Positions 1 to 9,430 of a stretch of 20,153 bases of DNA are shown here, piece after piece. The stretch lies in the NCBI GenBank assembly GCA_028565635.1, contig JAOXYB010006679.1:1-20153 (forward strand), read 5' to 3'. A program made the translations under genes and the position numbers. The notes under the pieces are model-generated. The model ran no database searches, was not told the DNA's origin, and saw only the letters and a list, made by a program, of their open reading frames with translations. The stretch's first letter is position 1; each line of letters begins with the position of its first letter. The stretch is from Phoronis ovalis (taxonomy: Eukaryota; Phoronida; Phoronidae).

Positions 1-2300
1 TATATATACGATTAGGGTCTGTTATCGCATCAACCGCTTTATAAAAAAATAATTAAAAATAATGACGTCAAGATATTAAGTAAAATGAGTCTAAATTAAA
101 ATGTTATATAAAGTAACGTATTTTAAAAGGCATGAAAGATTCCTGATTTATTAATATTGAAAATACCATGATATATATTAAATTACGATCATCATAATTA
201 CTTTCATTATGTTTTACCTTTCGTAGGCTGACCGAGATTTAACTATAAAGAATATGTTTACAGTAATAAAGAAATTAAAAATATAAAGACACATGCACAT
301 GCCATTATTGGTTTTTGTATAACAAAAATGAAAAAGATCCTTTTATTATATTTATTTAGTATTTAATTTAAGACTTTTCCCCCTGATATATAATTATACT
401 ATATTAAACTTTGTTTTTTCTTACACATGTATATAGATACACAAAGTGTACACTGGGGTTAAAATTGAACTTGTCAGTCAGGTCAAAAATTTTGAATCAT
501 AATTCAAAGATAAAAGAAAAAATTATTTCTTTAACCAGTTACGTTTGTGTTATAGCCTTGCTCAAGTCGTTCTGCATTTTTTTTAATTGTTATTTATATT
601 TTTTATTATTAGGAGTATTGTGATGTATTTCTGTTGAAAATGAAACAATGTTCCAGTAAAACAAATGCATTTTTATTGATTGTTAATAGTCATCTAGTAC
701 CCGCATATATTCGACAGAGAAATACTGTAAAATAAACATGTTTGTAGTGGGAAAATTAGTGGATCTAATAAAGAATCATATTTAAATAACATTAATTTAA
801 AAAAATCCAAAATGTGTTAGAATTTACGGAAGTCTATTTGTGTTAATTAATTTATTTAAGACTTTCATCGGCTTGACTCCTTAAAAATTCTAAGCTATTA
901 AATAGCTGCAGAAACGTATCAGCGGTCATATATAATGTACAATTCTATTGGCAAGGAATTAAACTATATTACAAACAAATTTAATGTTCAATATATATTA
1001 ATATGTTTTTTCAAAATTTTATTTAGTAATAAAAAATAATAATGCAATTTGCAGCATATCCATGCGCATTAAAATGTAAACATAAAAAAATTTCAAACAT
1101 ATTATTTCCTTAAAAAAATGATTAAGTTATAAATGAAAATTTCTGTTATAAGCTGTATAAAAACTGGCTTACATCTTCTCATCAAAATTTTATGTCCAAT
1201 TGCAATATTCGTCAGATCAATCACTGCACAAGCCTGACCAGCAACTTTAGAAGACAAGATTTTTGTAATGCATTTTTCAGTGATACAGGATGAGGGCTAT
1301 AGGGGGGTATCGCGAGCAGCGAGCATTGGGGTCTGTTCAGTGCGAGCAGCGAGCATTGTCTTTTGGCGACCATTTATGTTGCTCTGTTTCATAATTTTGT
1401 TAACTAGTTTTTTTTGAATTTTTTTTTTGGTTGTTGATTTTATTGGCGACCGTTTTTTTGTTTTTTGGTTGTTAATGTTTATATGTTTCTTGTTAAGTGC
1501 GAGCAATGAGCATTGCCGAGTTTTAAGTATACCGGCGAGCAATGTACTCCCTACCCCCTCCAGGATCGCCACTTTCTTTCGAGTACATGAGCTAAAGCTT
1601 TTTAACTGTGATGCAGGTGTTGGTGCATTGCTAACATTTTCCTCCTGAAAAAATAGGATTACATATAAACAGTTTCTTTCATTTTTCGTTTGATTGGATA
1701 TCTGTGTTGGCTATAGATACCCTAAATGGGTATATTAAGTACACAGTCAATTTTCACAGCCACTTCAATAGTAATAAATCTTTCAATTTTTTCCAGTCAC
1801 AAATCGAGAAAATTCTGTTTCTATTTATAGTCAAGTTTTCTTACTGGCATGAGCAATAAAGATTTTTGTTATACCTGATTATAGACCACCTGGTGAGAAA
1901 ATGCGGAAGCTGGGCTAGTATTTAGCAAACTTCATCTACACAAAAGAATGTCATCCTTTTTTGATAAAAAAGGCATGTCGAAACTGATTTCTGTTATTTT
2001 GAGCCACTGATGAGCACTACTTGTTGAGCTTATGTTGGTTGACTAGTACCAAAAGTATTGGTTGACTTATGCCAAATAAAATCTTATCAGAATCGCATAG
2101 CCAATAAACTTTACGATTAAAAGTAACTTTGCTGGAGAGTAAATATTTTTTTTAATTATCGGCTTTCTGGGCCTCTGATAGAAAGGTGCGCATCTGTTTG
2201 GAAAACACAGTACAAAAAGTTGGAACTCTCCTTTACCATTTTCCAAATATAATTCGCTTTCAGTACAATGCTCCCCGATGACATTGTATTAAAATAACGC
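1..2300. repeat. Block A, copy 1 (degenerate segmental repeat)
   Basis: This stretch aligns by eye, with many substitutions and small indels, to 12325-16960. Positions 1-665 match 12325-12985, 665-1285 match about 14365-15020, 1567-2145 match about 15020-15660, and 2158-2300 match 16817-16960. Anchors include CCTGATTTATTAATA, CATCTAGTACCCGC, CAGGTGTTGGTGCATTG and CTCTGATAGAAAGGT. Compared with that copy it lacks the satellite array, lacks the 1.15 kb segment holding the last two ankyrin exons, and carries an extra insertion at 1286-1566. I find no gene in it; the short open frames are not shared between copies. Homology probably continues past the left edge of the window. Confidence 0.8.
1286..1566. 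mobile_element. Small insertion with 6-bp target-site duplication (MITE-like)
   Basis: CAGGAT occurs at 1286-1291 and again at 1561-1566. The 269 bp between them are absent from the aligned positions in block A copy 2 (near 15015, GTAGGATAAC) and copy 3 (near 8510, ATAGGAACAT), so both paralogues look like empty sites. The ends are loosely inverted (AGGGGGGTA against TACTCCCTACCCCCT). Inside are repeats of GCGAGCAGCGAGCATTG at 1312, 1342 and, diverged, 1499, plus TTTTGGCGACCATTT and TTTTTTGGTTGTTAAT. The same strings recur inside the element at 7390-7866, so the two are related. There is no coding capacity; the open frames on both strands here are low-complexity shadows. Confidence 0.65.
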
Positions 2301-3435
2301 AAGGAGAGTATTACCCACAACATTTTAGCTCCCAGCTTTCGCCGTTTTTGCAGGCTCACTGAAGTCTTTGAGTGATATAGATACACGTACTGTAGAGTCT
2401 ATAAAGACAAAACAGATCACTAAAGCACTACAGACAGGGTCCTCAAGCTTTAATTTTTATTACAAGTAGAGACAGAGTCCTCCTCATTGTCCTATAAATG
2501 ACAATAAATAAAAACTGCATATAGTACCTAATCAGTGGAAGTAAAAACATTCACAGTGCTTAGATATAATACTCTGTCTATATTCAGACACATGAGACTT
2601 ATTTGGCTTGATAAAAGAATTGCCCCTGAAACATGAATTGCATAAAAGGCTTAGGCTGAATGGAATGAAAGCAGGACAGGGTAAGTCAATAGACCAGTTA
2701 CACAATAGACAATACAACTAATGCGCAGGGCAAAACCATGAGAGAGTCCGTTCACGGGTGTAGCCAGTACAGCCTTCCAACTTGAGAAACTTCCTTTTAT
2801 TTATATAGATTAAGATACAATACTTATAACCCTACTACCTGGTGAAGCCACTTATCAATTATCAACAGTGACTTCGGGAAAAATACCTATTTTTTCCTAT
2901 AGCGGCATTTATCTGTAACCAGGATTTTGTTTTAGTCCTATACAGTGAATATTCTGTGTTCCCTTTATGGATTGCCACACTTTAAGCTTTTTTATAAATT
3001 TGTAAAAAAAAAATCAAAATTCTGCATATTTCATTGATTTGCAATTATCTGGTTATAAAATCTTCAACTTTCTTTCTGCTATAAAACCATAACTTTAAAG
3101 CTGAAAGTTGAATGTCTTGCTCAAAAAAAATTGTACAGTAGATTGATGTGTTTCATCTGTTATGTTGTAAACATGTATTGCAAACTTTTTCCTATGTCAA
3201 TTTTTTCCTAATTCGCCTAGGCCCGCTTGGTCAGAAAATTAATTTTACATTACTTGACTATTTCAACAAAACTCCTGTATATGTCATGAAAACTGATAGT
3301 TCACTAACTGACAATTAAAGCCAGAATTGTGGACAGCTTCATACACGATTGTGTTTGCGCTCTAAAAATCGTACTGCTTCTGTCACATTTTATTTTTGGT
3401 GCGTGCCATGACATCGCACACAAACCTGCAATTTG
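2301..3435. other. AT-rich spacer, no gene seen
   Basis: Block A homology fades near 2300. The remainder is AT-rich with scattered stops in all frames. The 61-codon minus-strand frame at 2532-2717 has no family resemblance and no paralogous counterpart elsewhere in the window. I see no structured repeat here. Confidence 0.6.
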
Positions 3436-3553
3436 ATTGGTGTCAAGACATTCTCGGACACTTTATATATAAATAAAGGGATTATCGTTCTTCTGCTTTT
3501 CGAGATAATAAACAAAAATTGACTATGGTTAAGCCAAGACGTTACCTGAGAAG
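3436..3553 (+). promoter_or_regulatory. Possible polymerase II promoter with short first exon
   Basis: An inverted CCAAT box (ATTGG, 3436-3440) is followed by an extended TATA-like run (TATATATAAATAAA, 3464-3477). The first ATG (3525) lies about 60 bp downstream and opens a short basic reading frame, MVKPRRYLRR, which meets a stop as TAG within AAG|GTAGGA, a plausible splice donor near 3552/3553. The spacing fits a TATA promoter starting near 3495 and a short coding first exon. I found no convincing downstream exon, and in AT-rich DNA such motifs arise by chance, so this is only a candidate. Confidence 0.2.
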
Positions 3554-4000
3554 GTAGGAACACTAACGGATGGATTTATTCAGATTGTAGTTATGTATGC
3601 GGTGGATTGGATGCTCAAATGATATATAACATGTATGATCACCATTTGTATTAAACATTTCGCCAAAGAGCCATGTTACCTCAGGAGAATCAACACTCCT
3701 ATTTTAAGGACTCGACCTAGCGCACATTGAGACACGATTTTTTTACTATAACATTTATATGTAATTTTCATAATCAAAATGAGGAAGTGGACATGTAAAA
3801 AAATATTTTGACAAGATTGTCTTTTAAAATTTATTAATGCAAAAGATTAAACATAGTTTTCATGATCTAAGAGGTGATCATTAAGGAAACAATGTATTTT
3901 TCTCACTTATATTTTCAAAAAATATAAGTTAACAACCCTGCAAATGAAACTTAGTATGGAACACTAGTTTGGTGAAATTTTACTGAACCTTTGCTTTTAT
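3554..4000. other. AT-rich spacer, no gene seen
   Basis: No reading frame of note. From about 3930 onward the sequence begins to resemble 9180-9240, the edge of the block shared by the two receptor units. Confidence 0.5.
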
Positions 4001-4210
4001 TTAAAAAATATATATTTGTTTTCCAAGTGGATCAAATGATCTTTGACATTCAAGATTCAACTTGATGGAACATTGCATCAAATGGTGTGGAAGTAATTGA
4101 GAAAGATATAAAAGAATAGCAAAGAAAAATAAAGCATGCACACTACTGAATGATGACGATATAAACTTTAAGGAGATGGAGAGCTTAACAGAAAAAATCC
4201 TGCCGAACAT
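4001..4210 (-). other. Small conserved open frame downstream of receptor 1
   Basis: A 69-codon open frame begins with a hydrophobic stretch (FFFAILLYLSQLL) and continues KLNLECQRSFDPLG. The paralogous position downstream of receptor 2 (9232-9423) encodes a matching frame, FFLLTFILLP followed by KLNLESQKSIDLLV. The shared block lies in the same order and strand relative to both receptors. It could be a secreted peptide's signal exon, a decayed exon of a lost gene, or non-coding DNA that happens to stay open. I do not recognise a family. Differences between copies include many amino-acid changes, so coding selection is unproven. Confidence 0.3.
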
Positions 4211-4920
4211 ATATTTTCTGATCTAGTGTTAGTGGTACAGCTACAAACAGCATGTCATTTTCGTATTTTGTTTACAGTATATGCATACTCCAAGGTTCAG
4301 CCGCTTTGAATGTTTTAGACGGTGTTTACTTCCGTAAATAGTTTCGTATAATTAGTTCAAATAAACGTAGTAGCACCCATATCAGATTAGAATACATGTT
4401 AATGCTAAAAACTAATTATTCATGCCTTGTACATGTCTTCATTTAATAAACCTAGAATGTGCGGGCAGTTGTATTATACAAGCATTAGGCAGAAGTAAGT
4501 TCAAACTACAACAAAAACTATATTACATAAACTGCAAGTAGGTCTGTTTGTTTTATTATCATTAATTTTATGCCGATTCACAATATAATTGTTCACTTTT
4601 TCGTTATTTTCTTGTCCTCTGTTAGGTAATGTCATGATTTCATTAAAGTTGAAGCACTATGTACAAGTGTTGTATTAAAGTAGACTTTGTTTGCTAGAAC
4701 ACGATCTTATTTTTAAAAATTTAGCACGTTCAACTCTGAAACTTTAATATCAATAATGGATAATAATTACCAAATATTGAAATTCCATTTCAATATCTCA
4801 ATTTTATTTTCTCTGATATATAAAATGTACAACTGATAATGTATTAATCAAAAGGCAAAATTATCTCAACATATAATAATTACAGAAAAAAAACTATAAT
4901 TATTTCTACATATCTAATGT
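4211..4920. other. Spacer 3' of receptor 1, no gene seen
   Basis: AT-rich DNA between the small open frame and the receptor 1 polyadenylation signal. It contains no long frame and no obvious repeat. Part of it should belong to the receptor 1 duplication unit, but homology to 9431-9862 is weak by eye. Confidence 0.5.
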
Positions 4921-4926
4921 TTTATT
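4921..4926 (-). terminator. Polyadenylation signal, receptor 1
   Basis: TTTATT on the + strand reads AATAAA on the minus strand. It lies 174 bp past the receptor 1 stop and about 20 bp past the stop of the frameshifted tail (4948). This is a sensible position for the transcript's 3' end. Confidence 0.45.
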
Positions 4927-4947
4927 CCCTAAATTCGTACAAAAGTT

Positions 4948-5100
4948 TTATAGTTTCGTAGTTTCGTCTACACACTTAACATCCTTTTCACAGTTGAAAT
5001 ATTCTGAAGTAGGTTCTATTTTATTGATTGACCCTTCGTTTTGTGTGATCTTACATCCCATACCAGTATGATTTATATTTAAAACACATATATCATTTTC
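4948..5100 (-). pseudogene. Out-of-frame C-terminal tail of receptor 1
   Basis: Immediately after the receptor 1 stop, a shifted frame stays open for 50 codons and then stops. It begins ENDICVLNINHTGMGC and aligns with the end of receptor 2 (KNDIRVSIINGTGC). Later shared positions are I-x-K-x-E-x-T-S-x-Y in both. Receptor 1 therefore carries an indel in its cytoplasmic tail, about +2 nt relative to receptor 2, between the shared HAQD motif and this segment. As written, receptor 1 ends early with an unrelated QTVVL end. It could be a true allele, a recent mutation or an assembly error. No GT...AG intron was evident that would restore the frame. Confidence 0.7.
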
Positions 5101-6170
5101 TATAAAACGACAGTTTGTATCATATCTTGTGCATGTAGATATGGCTCTTCTTTAAAGATCCCATGTGTAATTTCGCAGTTTATAGTGCTCATATTTTTCT
5201 GTCGTTTCTCAACTTTCTTGTCATTGTATGTCACACATTTTCCTGCTAAAACCATCATCGACTTCTGTACCAAGACATTTTCACATATAAAGATGATAGG
5301 TTCAATAATTGTATTTGCCAGCAGAAAGCAGTAACTCAAGAAGTTCCAGTAAATCAAATCACTCCGGGACCATCTTAGTGTACTGTATGCATTGATGCAA
5401 AGTGGAACATAAAACAGAAAAGACAATACTAGCATGGTAACATTAATAATTACAGTCCTCCTCCACTTTCGAATTTTTCCAGCAGATGCATGTAGTCTTA
5501 TTTGCTTTCTAATGAGATAAAAAATGAAGATATACATGGCACCTAAAAATAGCAACAGTACTACACTAACAGAAGAACCTGCTGCTGCTACAATGTTATA
5601 GATTTTCCAATCAAGTATTGGATTTAATAGTATGCTTAGACTAGATGACACTGTCACTAATACAATATTAGACACCCAAGTAATTAGCAGAAATACGTAA
5701 ATGCGGTATTTTGTCACTATTAACTTGTGCTTCAGCGGTTTCCAAACAGCTACAAGCATGTCCATGGTCATTGCCAGTAATGTTAAACATTCTATAAATA
5801 TCATTCCCAGATATATAATTGCTAAAATTGTATGAAAAATTGTTGTTGCATCTGCTTCAGCGTCAGAATAACCATCTGTAATGCAGTAATATTGTTCATT
5901 TTCATTGGACGCGTAGACAAGAATTGTAGTATTGTCAATTAAACCAGTGATTGCAATTATAAAATTTGCACCTGCCAAGCTAAGGAGTAAGAAAGTCCTA
6001 GGTTTTTTGTATTGGATTAAAAACAATCCGACAAGAGCAATTATATTTATGAGACATCCAAGAACTGCAATAGATAGTGGTATGCTGAAGTACAAATTCA
6101 GTAGACATACATAGGTGTCATATTTGCTGATATTGTTTCCTGTCATTTCCGTTACACCATAATATTTCAT
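5100..6170 (-). CDS. Receptor 1: divergent class A-like seven-transmembrane receptor
   Basis: A single-exon gene of 356 codons. Seven hydrophobic segments lie near residues 28-53, 59-85, 110-137, 155-180, 191-220, 240-262 and 271-298, as in rhodopsin-like GPCRs at the plasma membrane. Family marks seen: the TM1 asparagine (GCLIN), DMLVAVWKPLKHK after TM3 in the DRY position, the TM4 tryptophan (W165), the TM6 proline (FYVP) and NTIIEPIIF in TM7. Unusual: DRY reads DML, TM2 has N in place of the sodium-site Asp, NPxxY reads EPIIF, and the TM3 disulfide cysteine is missing. An upstream in-frame ATG at 6248 would add 26 residues. I chose 6170 because receptor 2 aligns from this point and has a stop just upstream. 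The tail is cut short by a frameshift. The ligand is unknown. It is paralogous to receptor 2. Confidence 0.88.
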   Translation of the reverse strand: MKYYGVTEMTGNNISKYDTYVCLLNLYFSIPLSIAVLGCLINIIALVGLFLIQYKKPRTFLLLSLAGANFIIAITGLIDNTTILVYASNENEQYYCITDGYSDAEADATTIFHTILAIIYLGMIFIECLTLLAMTMDMLVAVWKPLKHKLIVTKYRIYVFLLITWVSNIVLVTVSSSLSILLNPILDWKIYNIVAAAGSSVSVVLLLFLGAMYIFIFYLIRKQIRLHASAGKIRKWRRTVIINVTMLVLSFLFYVPLCINAYSTLRWSRSDLIYWNFLSYCFLLANTIIEPIIFICENVLVQKSMMVLAGKCVTYNDKKVEKRQKNMSTINCEITHGIFKEEPYLHAQDMIQTVVL

Positions 6171-7389
6171 TTTACCTAATGTCTTGGTTATTATTTTTCC
6201 GTAAATTCCGAATAACTCAATATTTTGTTTGACACAGTCATATCGCACTGGTATCCACCATTGTGAATTATCTCCAATTAATTAGTTCAACAGCTTCAAA
6301 ATTAATTCACGTTTCAAATAATAGTAGGATATTGTTAAGATAAGTGATTCATCCTTCTTTGAAATTATTCCAGATAAATATCACGAAGATTTTAATAATA
6401 ATTTACTATTACAGAATCCAATCAATGGATAAGATGGAACAATGCAATGAAAATTCATATTTCCTCATGTATAGGTGGAAAATAAGGGGAAAGGTACTTT
6501 TAAGGTTTTTTAAAAAGGAGTGTTTGATGAGTCATTACCCTGACTGTGTCGTCGTGATTTAAAATTTGATTGTGATGTCGTTATTGTAGTCTCTAGGGAT
6601 ATCGATTTATAGTTGACACTTAAATAATATTATCTATGTGTATCCACCTACAATACCCTAGAGAATGCCTCCGTTTCAACCAGAAACTTTTGTGACGGAT
6701 ATGGTACTTTTGTAAATAGGTGTATTATAATTGGCATTACTGTCCATAGCTGTGTTGAGTCCTTTTTATTATGTAAATTAAGCACTGAGTTGAATAAATT
6801 ATTATGTAAATCGAGTGGAGTTGTGTAGGCATCACAACAAAAGAGGCAGTTGAAGTAAAGCCTAAGGAGAGATCAGTTGAGATTTGGTGCTACTTGTGGT
6901 ATATATGTAGAGAATAAGTTACAAGTGCGATAACTAGGGACTGAACTTTTTGGTGATTTAGTATCAAGTATACAAGGTACACTAACAATATATATAGTTT
7001 TACCAAGGAAGAATATTACTTGTATGAAGGACTTTATGGAAAGGGTTGCAGCATGGACTATAGTTAGGGATGAAAGTATCCAGCGAGTTAATTTAGAGCG
7101 TGTAATACAAGATGGTTGTTGTGTAGTGAGAACAGGCAAGGCGAGTTTGAATTGAAATACTTAGATTGAAAGACTGTAATGGATTGATGGTACAAAGTAC
7201 TTCAGATTCATGTTTTAGTTGTGCTCATATCATAGTGTAATATATTAATGAAAATGAAAAAAAAATAAGAAAAATATAAAAAAACAACAATGAACTCGTT
7301 ACAGGTACAACAGCTCAGAATTCACAGTGCTCATTAAATAATATACCAAGACCCTTAATGTTTTTCATAACAGATGCACAATCTCAATG
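6171..7389. other. 5' flank of receptor 1 and spacer
   Basis: Positions 6171-6390 align with the receptor 2 upstream region (about 11088-11290), for example TTATTCCAGATAAATATC against TTATTCCGGATAGATATC, so the duplication includes the proximal 5' flank. Beyond 6390 it is AT-rich. A stretch near 6855-7155 is open on the + strand with one internal stop, and also open on the minus strand. I do not recognise a product in either and treat it as unassigned. Confidence 0.55.
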
Positions 7390-7866
7390 TTTAAGGCCCC
7401 GGGTGCTCACTTAAAAAAAAGTCGGGTGCGCATGCTTGTCCGAAAAAACGGGGGTAAGGGGTACCTTTTTCGCCGTTCGACGGTGTTCCCGGGAACTCCG
7501 TTTAGGGGTCGATTTTGGCGGAAAACCACATTTAGGGGGATGTTTTTGGCAAATGTCACTTCCCGTTTAGGGGTTGGTTTTTCACGTACACCTCCCGTTT
7601 AGGGGTCCTTTTTTCAGTGGGAGCAGCGAGCATTACCTTTTGGCGACCATTTTGCATTTTGTTTTAAACTTAGTGTATTATTATGTTTTGACGACGTTTC
7701 GGTTTTTTTTTTGGTTGTTAATTTTCAGAGAAAACTTCCCCTTTAGGGGTACCTTTTTCAGCAAAATCCCCCGGCTAGGGGTGGTATTTTGATCCTCTAC
7801 TTCCCGTTTAGGGGCTTATTTTGCACCCTACAGTTTTTTTCAAGTGAACCCCCCCGGGGTTTAAGG
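7390..7866. mobile_element. MITE-like element with inverted ends and 7-bp target-site duplication
   Basis: TTTAAGG flanks both sides (7390-7396 and 7860-7866). The 463-bp body starts CCCCGGGTGCTCACTTAAAA (from 7397) and ends with the inverse, TTTTTTTCAAGTGAACCCCC then CCGGGG (7834-7859), giving terminal inverted repeats of about 25 bp with a small indel. The interior is richer in G and C than its surroundings and built of degenerate units carrying CCGTTTAGGGGT. Its middle (about 7618-7740) resembles the core of the insertion at 1286-1566. There is no transposase, so it would be mobilised in trans. The TTAA within the duplication could alternatively point to a piggyBac-type TTAA target, but the full 7-bp match favours a longer duplication. 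Confidence 0.78.
7449..7816 (+). repeat. Degenerate ~32-bp tandem repeats inside the element
   Basis: The core TTTAGGGG recurs at 7501, 7531, 7566, 7598, 7742 and 7807, with variants near 7452 and 7775. Neighbouring copies are 30-35 bp apart and most are preceded by CTCCCG or TTCCCG and followed by a T-rich stretch. A segment with GAGCAGCGAGCATT and TTTTGGCGACCATTT splits the array between 7616 and 7740. Open frames on the + strand here merely follow the repeats and are not genes. Confidence 0.75.
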
Positions 7867-8279
7867 TAGCGAATATTGTTCGGCATAATTTATTTACACT
7901 TTATATTTTAAGTTAAATTTTAGTTAATTAAATGGAAAGATGGACAAATAGAAGTATACATATTTTAAAAACATACAACTTAAACTTTCCAAATCTGTAA
8001 TTTATTTTTCTCTGAGTACATTATCTGACCTGTATGAATATAATTTTGGGTTAAAACGTTAAGTTTTTAAAATGAAAAATTCAAAAGAATATAAAATTAC
8101 TTACATTTCAATATCCGGTTAGATCGGTGTTCTTTTAAAAGTAAATTACATGGGAGTGCCACTATTCTCAAATTCTTATCCGTTCAACTGTTGCGCAAAC
8201 GTTGCACTGGTAACAATAGAACAAGAAATCCTAGGCAAGGAATGTTATCCTTATATCAAAAAATGTAAGCAACATTCCA
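7867..8279. other. AT-rich spacer, no gene seen
   Basis: Between the MITE-like element and block A copy 3 I see no reading frame, repeat or recognisable site. Confidence 0.5.
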
Positions 8280-9060
8280 TACATTTATCAAGATTTTAGT
8301 TAGCAGTAATACATGTTTACAGTGTAGAAAACTAATGCAATTTGCTGTGTCACAATATTCATGGAAAGACATTAAATTGTGTTCCACAAAATAATTAAAA
8401 ATTCGAAAAAAAATGAGTTATAATATATTTGAAATATAGCAATCCGGATATGAGCAATCACTTCAGACTGTGTATGATTTGTGAGAAACTAATTAACTCT
8501 TCAGTAATATAGGAACATCAACTTCTTTCTAGATCATGATGAACTTTAATTATCCTTTTCAACTGTGATCAGATGCTGGTGCATTATTTAACTTACAAGT
8601 AGTGATGTTGCATGTTCATTCTTCTTTTGGGTGGAAATCTGTGTTAAAAATAGCTTGGACATTAAAATTGTATTAATCCTATTAAATACACAAAGTTTCC
8701 AGTCAGTTAACTTGGCCATATAATTAATATAATAATTGTTCAACGTTCTTGATTTCGAAGTGTACCTAGAATTTCCAGTTAAGTTTAACAAAGACTGAAA
8801 AAAAAACTAAATTAGACTCATAAGAGCAATATCAAAAATCTAATAGCAGCAAATCTTCTTAGTTTTCAGACTTGCTGAATCAGTATAATCAGTATAATCA
8901 TAACATCATACTACAGTATAATTATAAAATCGTACTACAGTATTTGGTAACATGTCCGAATTCAATTCCAATATGCAAGAAACAGTTGCTACCTTATTAA
9001 ACTTTGTTTGAAAATTTTGTGTAAAATTATGCGTACTTTAGTTTAAAAAATAACTGTCTT
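8280..9060. repeat. Block A, copy 3 (partial)
   Basis: A shorter and more diverged copy of block A. About 8280-8830 matches 14750-15300 (shared TGCAATTTGC, CATGGA.AGACATTAAA, CCTTTTCAACTGTGA, TTAAGTTTAA), and 8939-9050 matches 15831-15955 (TTCCAATA.TGCAAGA.ACAGTT). The second match runs up to the stop codon of the ankyrin gene in copy 2. The copy lies 3' of receptor 2, as copy 1 lies 3' of receptor 1. Confidence 0.65.
8890..8943 (+). repeat. 24-bp direct repeat, two copies plus a partial
   Basis: CAGTATAATCATAACATCAT followed by ACTA (8890-8913) is repeated with four or five changes at 8914-8937, and CAGTAT begins a third unit. It sits at an indel point of block A copy 3 and probably arose by local duplication. 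Confidence 0.7.
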
Positions 9061-9231
9061 CAATTTTAAGTTTACCCAACACTGAAATATCTTTTGTTAA
9101 TTATTATGCCAGTGTTTGAAGGTAAAGCGCAATAGAGAAAATGGGATTACATCTTGATCTATAAGTTGTTTACCTTTTTTAAAAAAATCACATTTTCCTG
9201 AAAATTACAGTTTTGAACCTTTTACTTAATT

Positions 9232-9423
9232 TCAAATATTTGACTTTGAATAAATATGATCCGTTGTCTCCGGGGTCAAGTTTGACCAACTGATGGAGTA
9301 TTTAAAATAATCTACAAGAAGATCAATTGATTTTTGGGATTCGAGATTCAGTTTAAATGCTACATCATCTGATTTGGAAGTAGTTGGCAAAAGTATAAAA
9401 GTCAGCAGAAAAAAATCAGACAC
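9232..9423 (-). other. Small conserved open frame downstream of receptor 2
   Basis: A 63-codon open frame: a hydrophobic start (FFLLTFILLP), then KLNLESQKSIDLLVD. It is the paralogue of the frame at 4001-4210 (KLNLECQRSFDPLG), in the same strand and position relative to its receptor. The block of shared DNA runs about 9180-9430. This copy is longer on the C-terminal side (NLTPETTDHIYSK), where copy 1 has a deletion. The product is unrecognised. It may be a peptide gene, a signal-peptide exon or a decayed exon. Confidence 0.3.
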
Positions 9424-9430
9424 ACCCGAC

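Noticed and set aside
6171-6248. 26-residue N-terminal extension of receptor 1
   Set aside because: Open in frame from an upstream ATG, but receptor 2 has a stop in the equivalent place and the two proteins align only from 6170 onward.
7387-7792. Two + strand open frames inside the MITE-like element
   Set aside because: Their repeated FRG and FRGTFF residues come from the CCGTTTAGGGG units.
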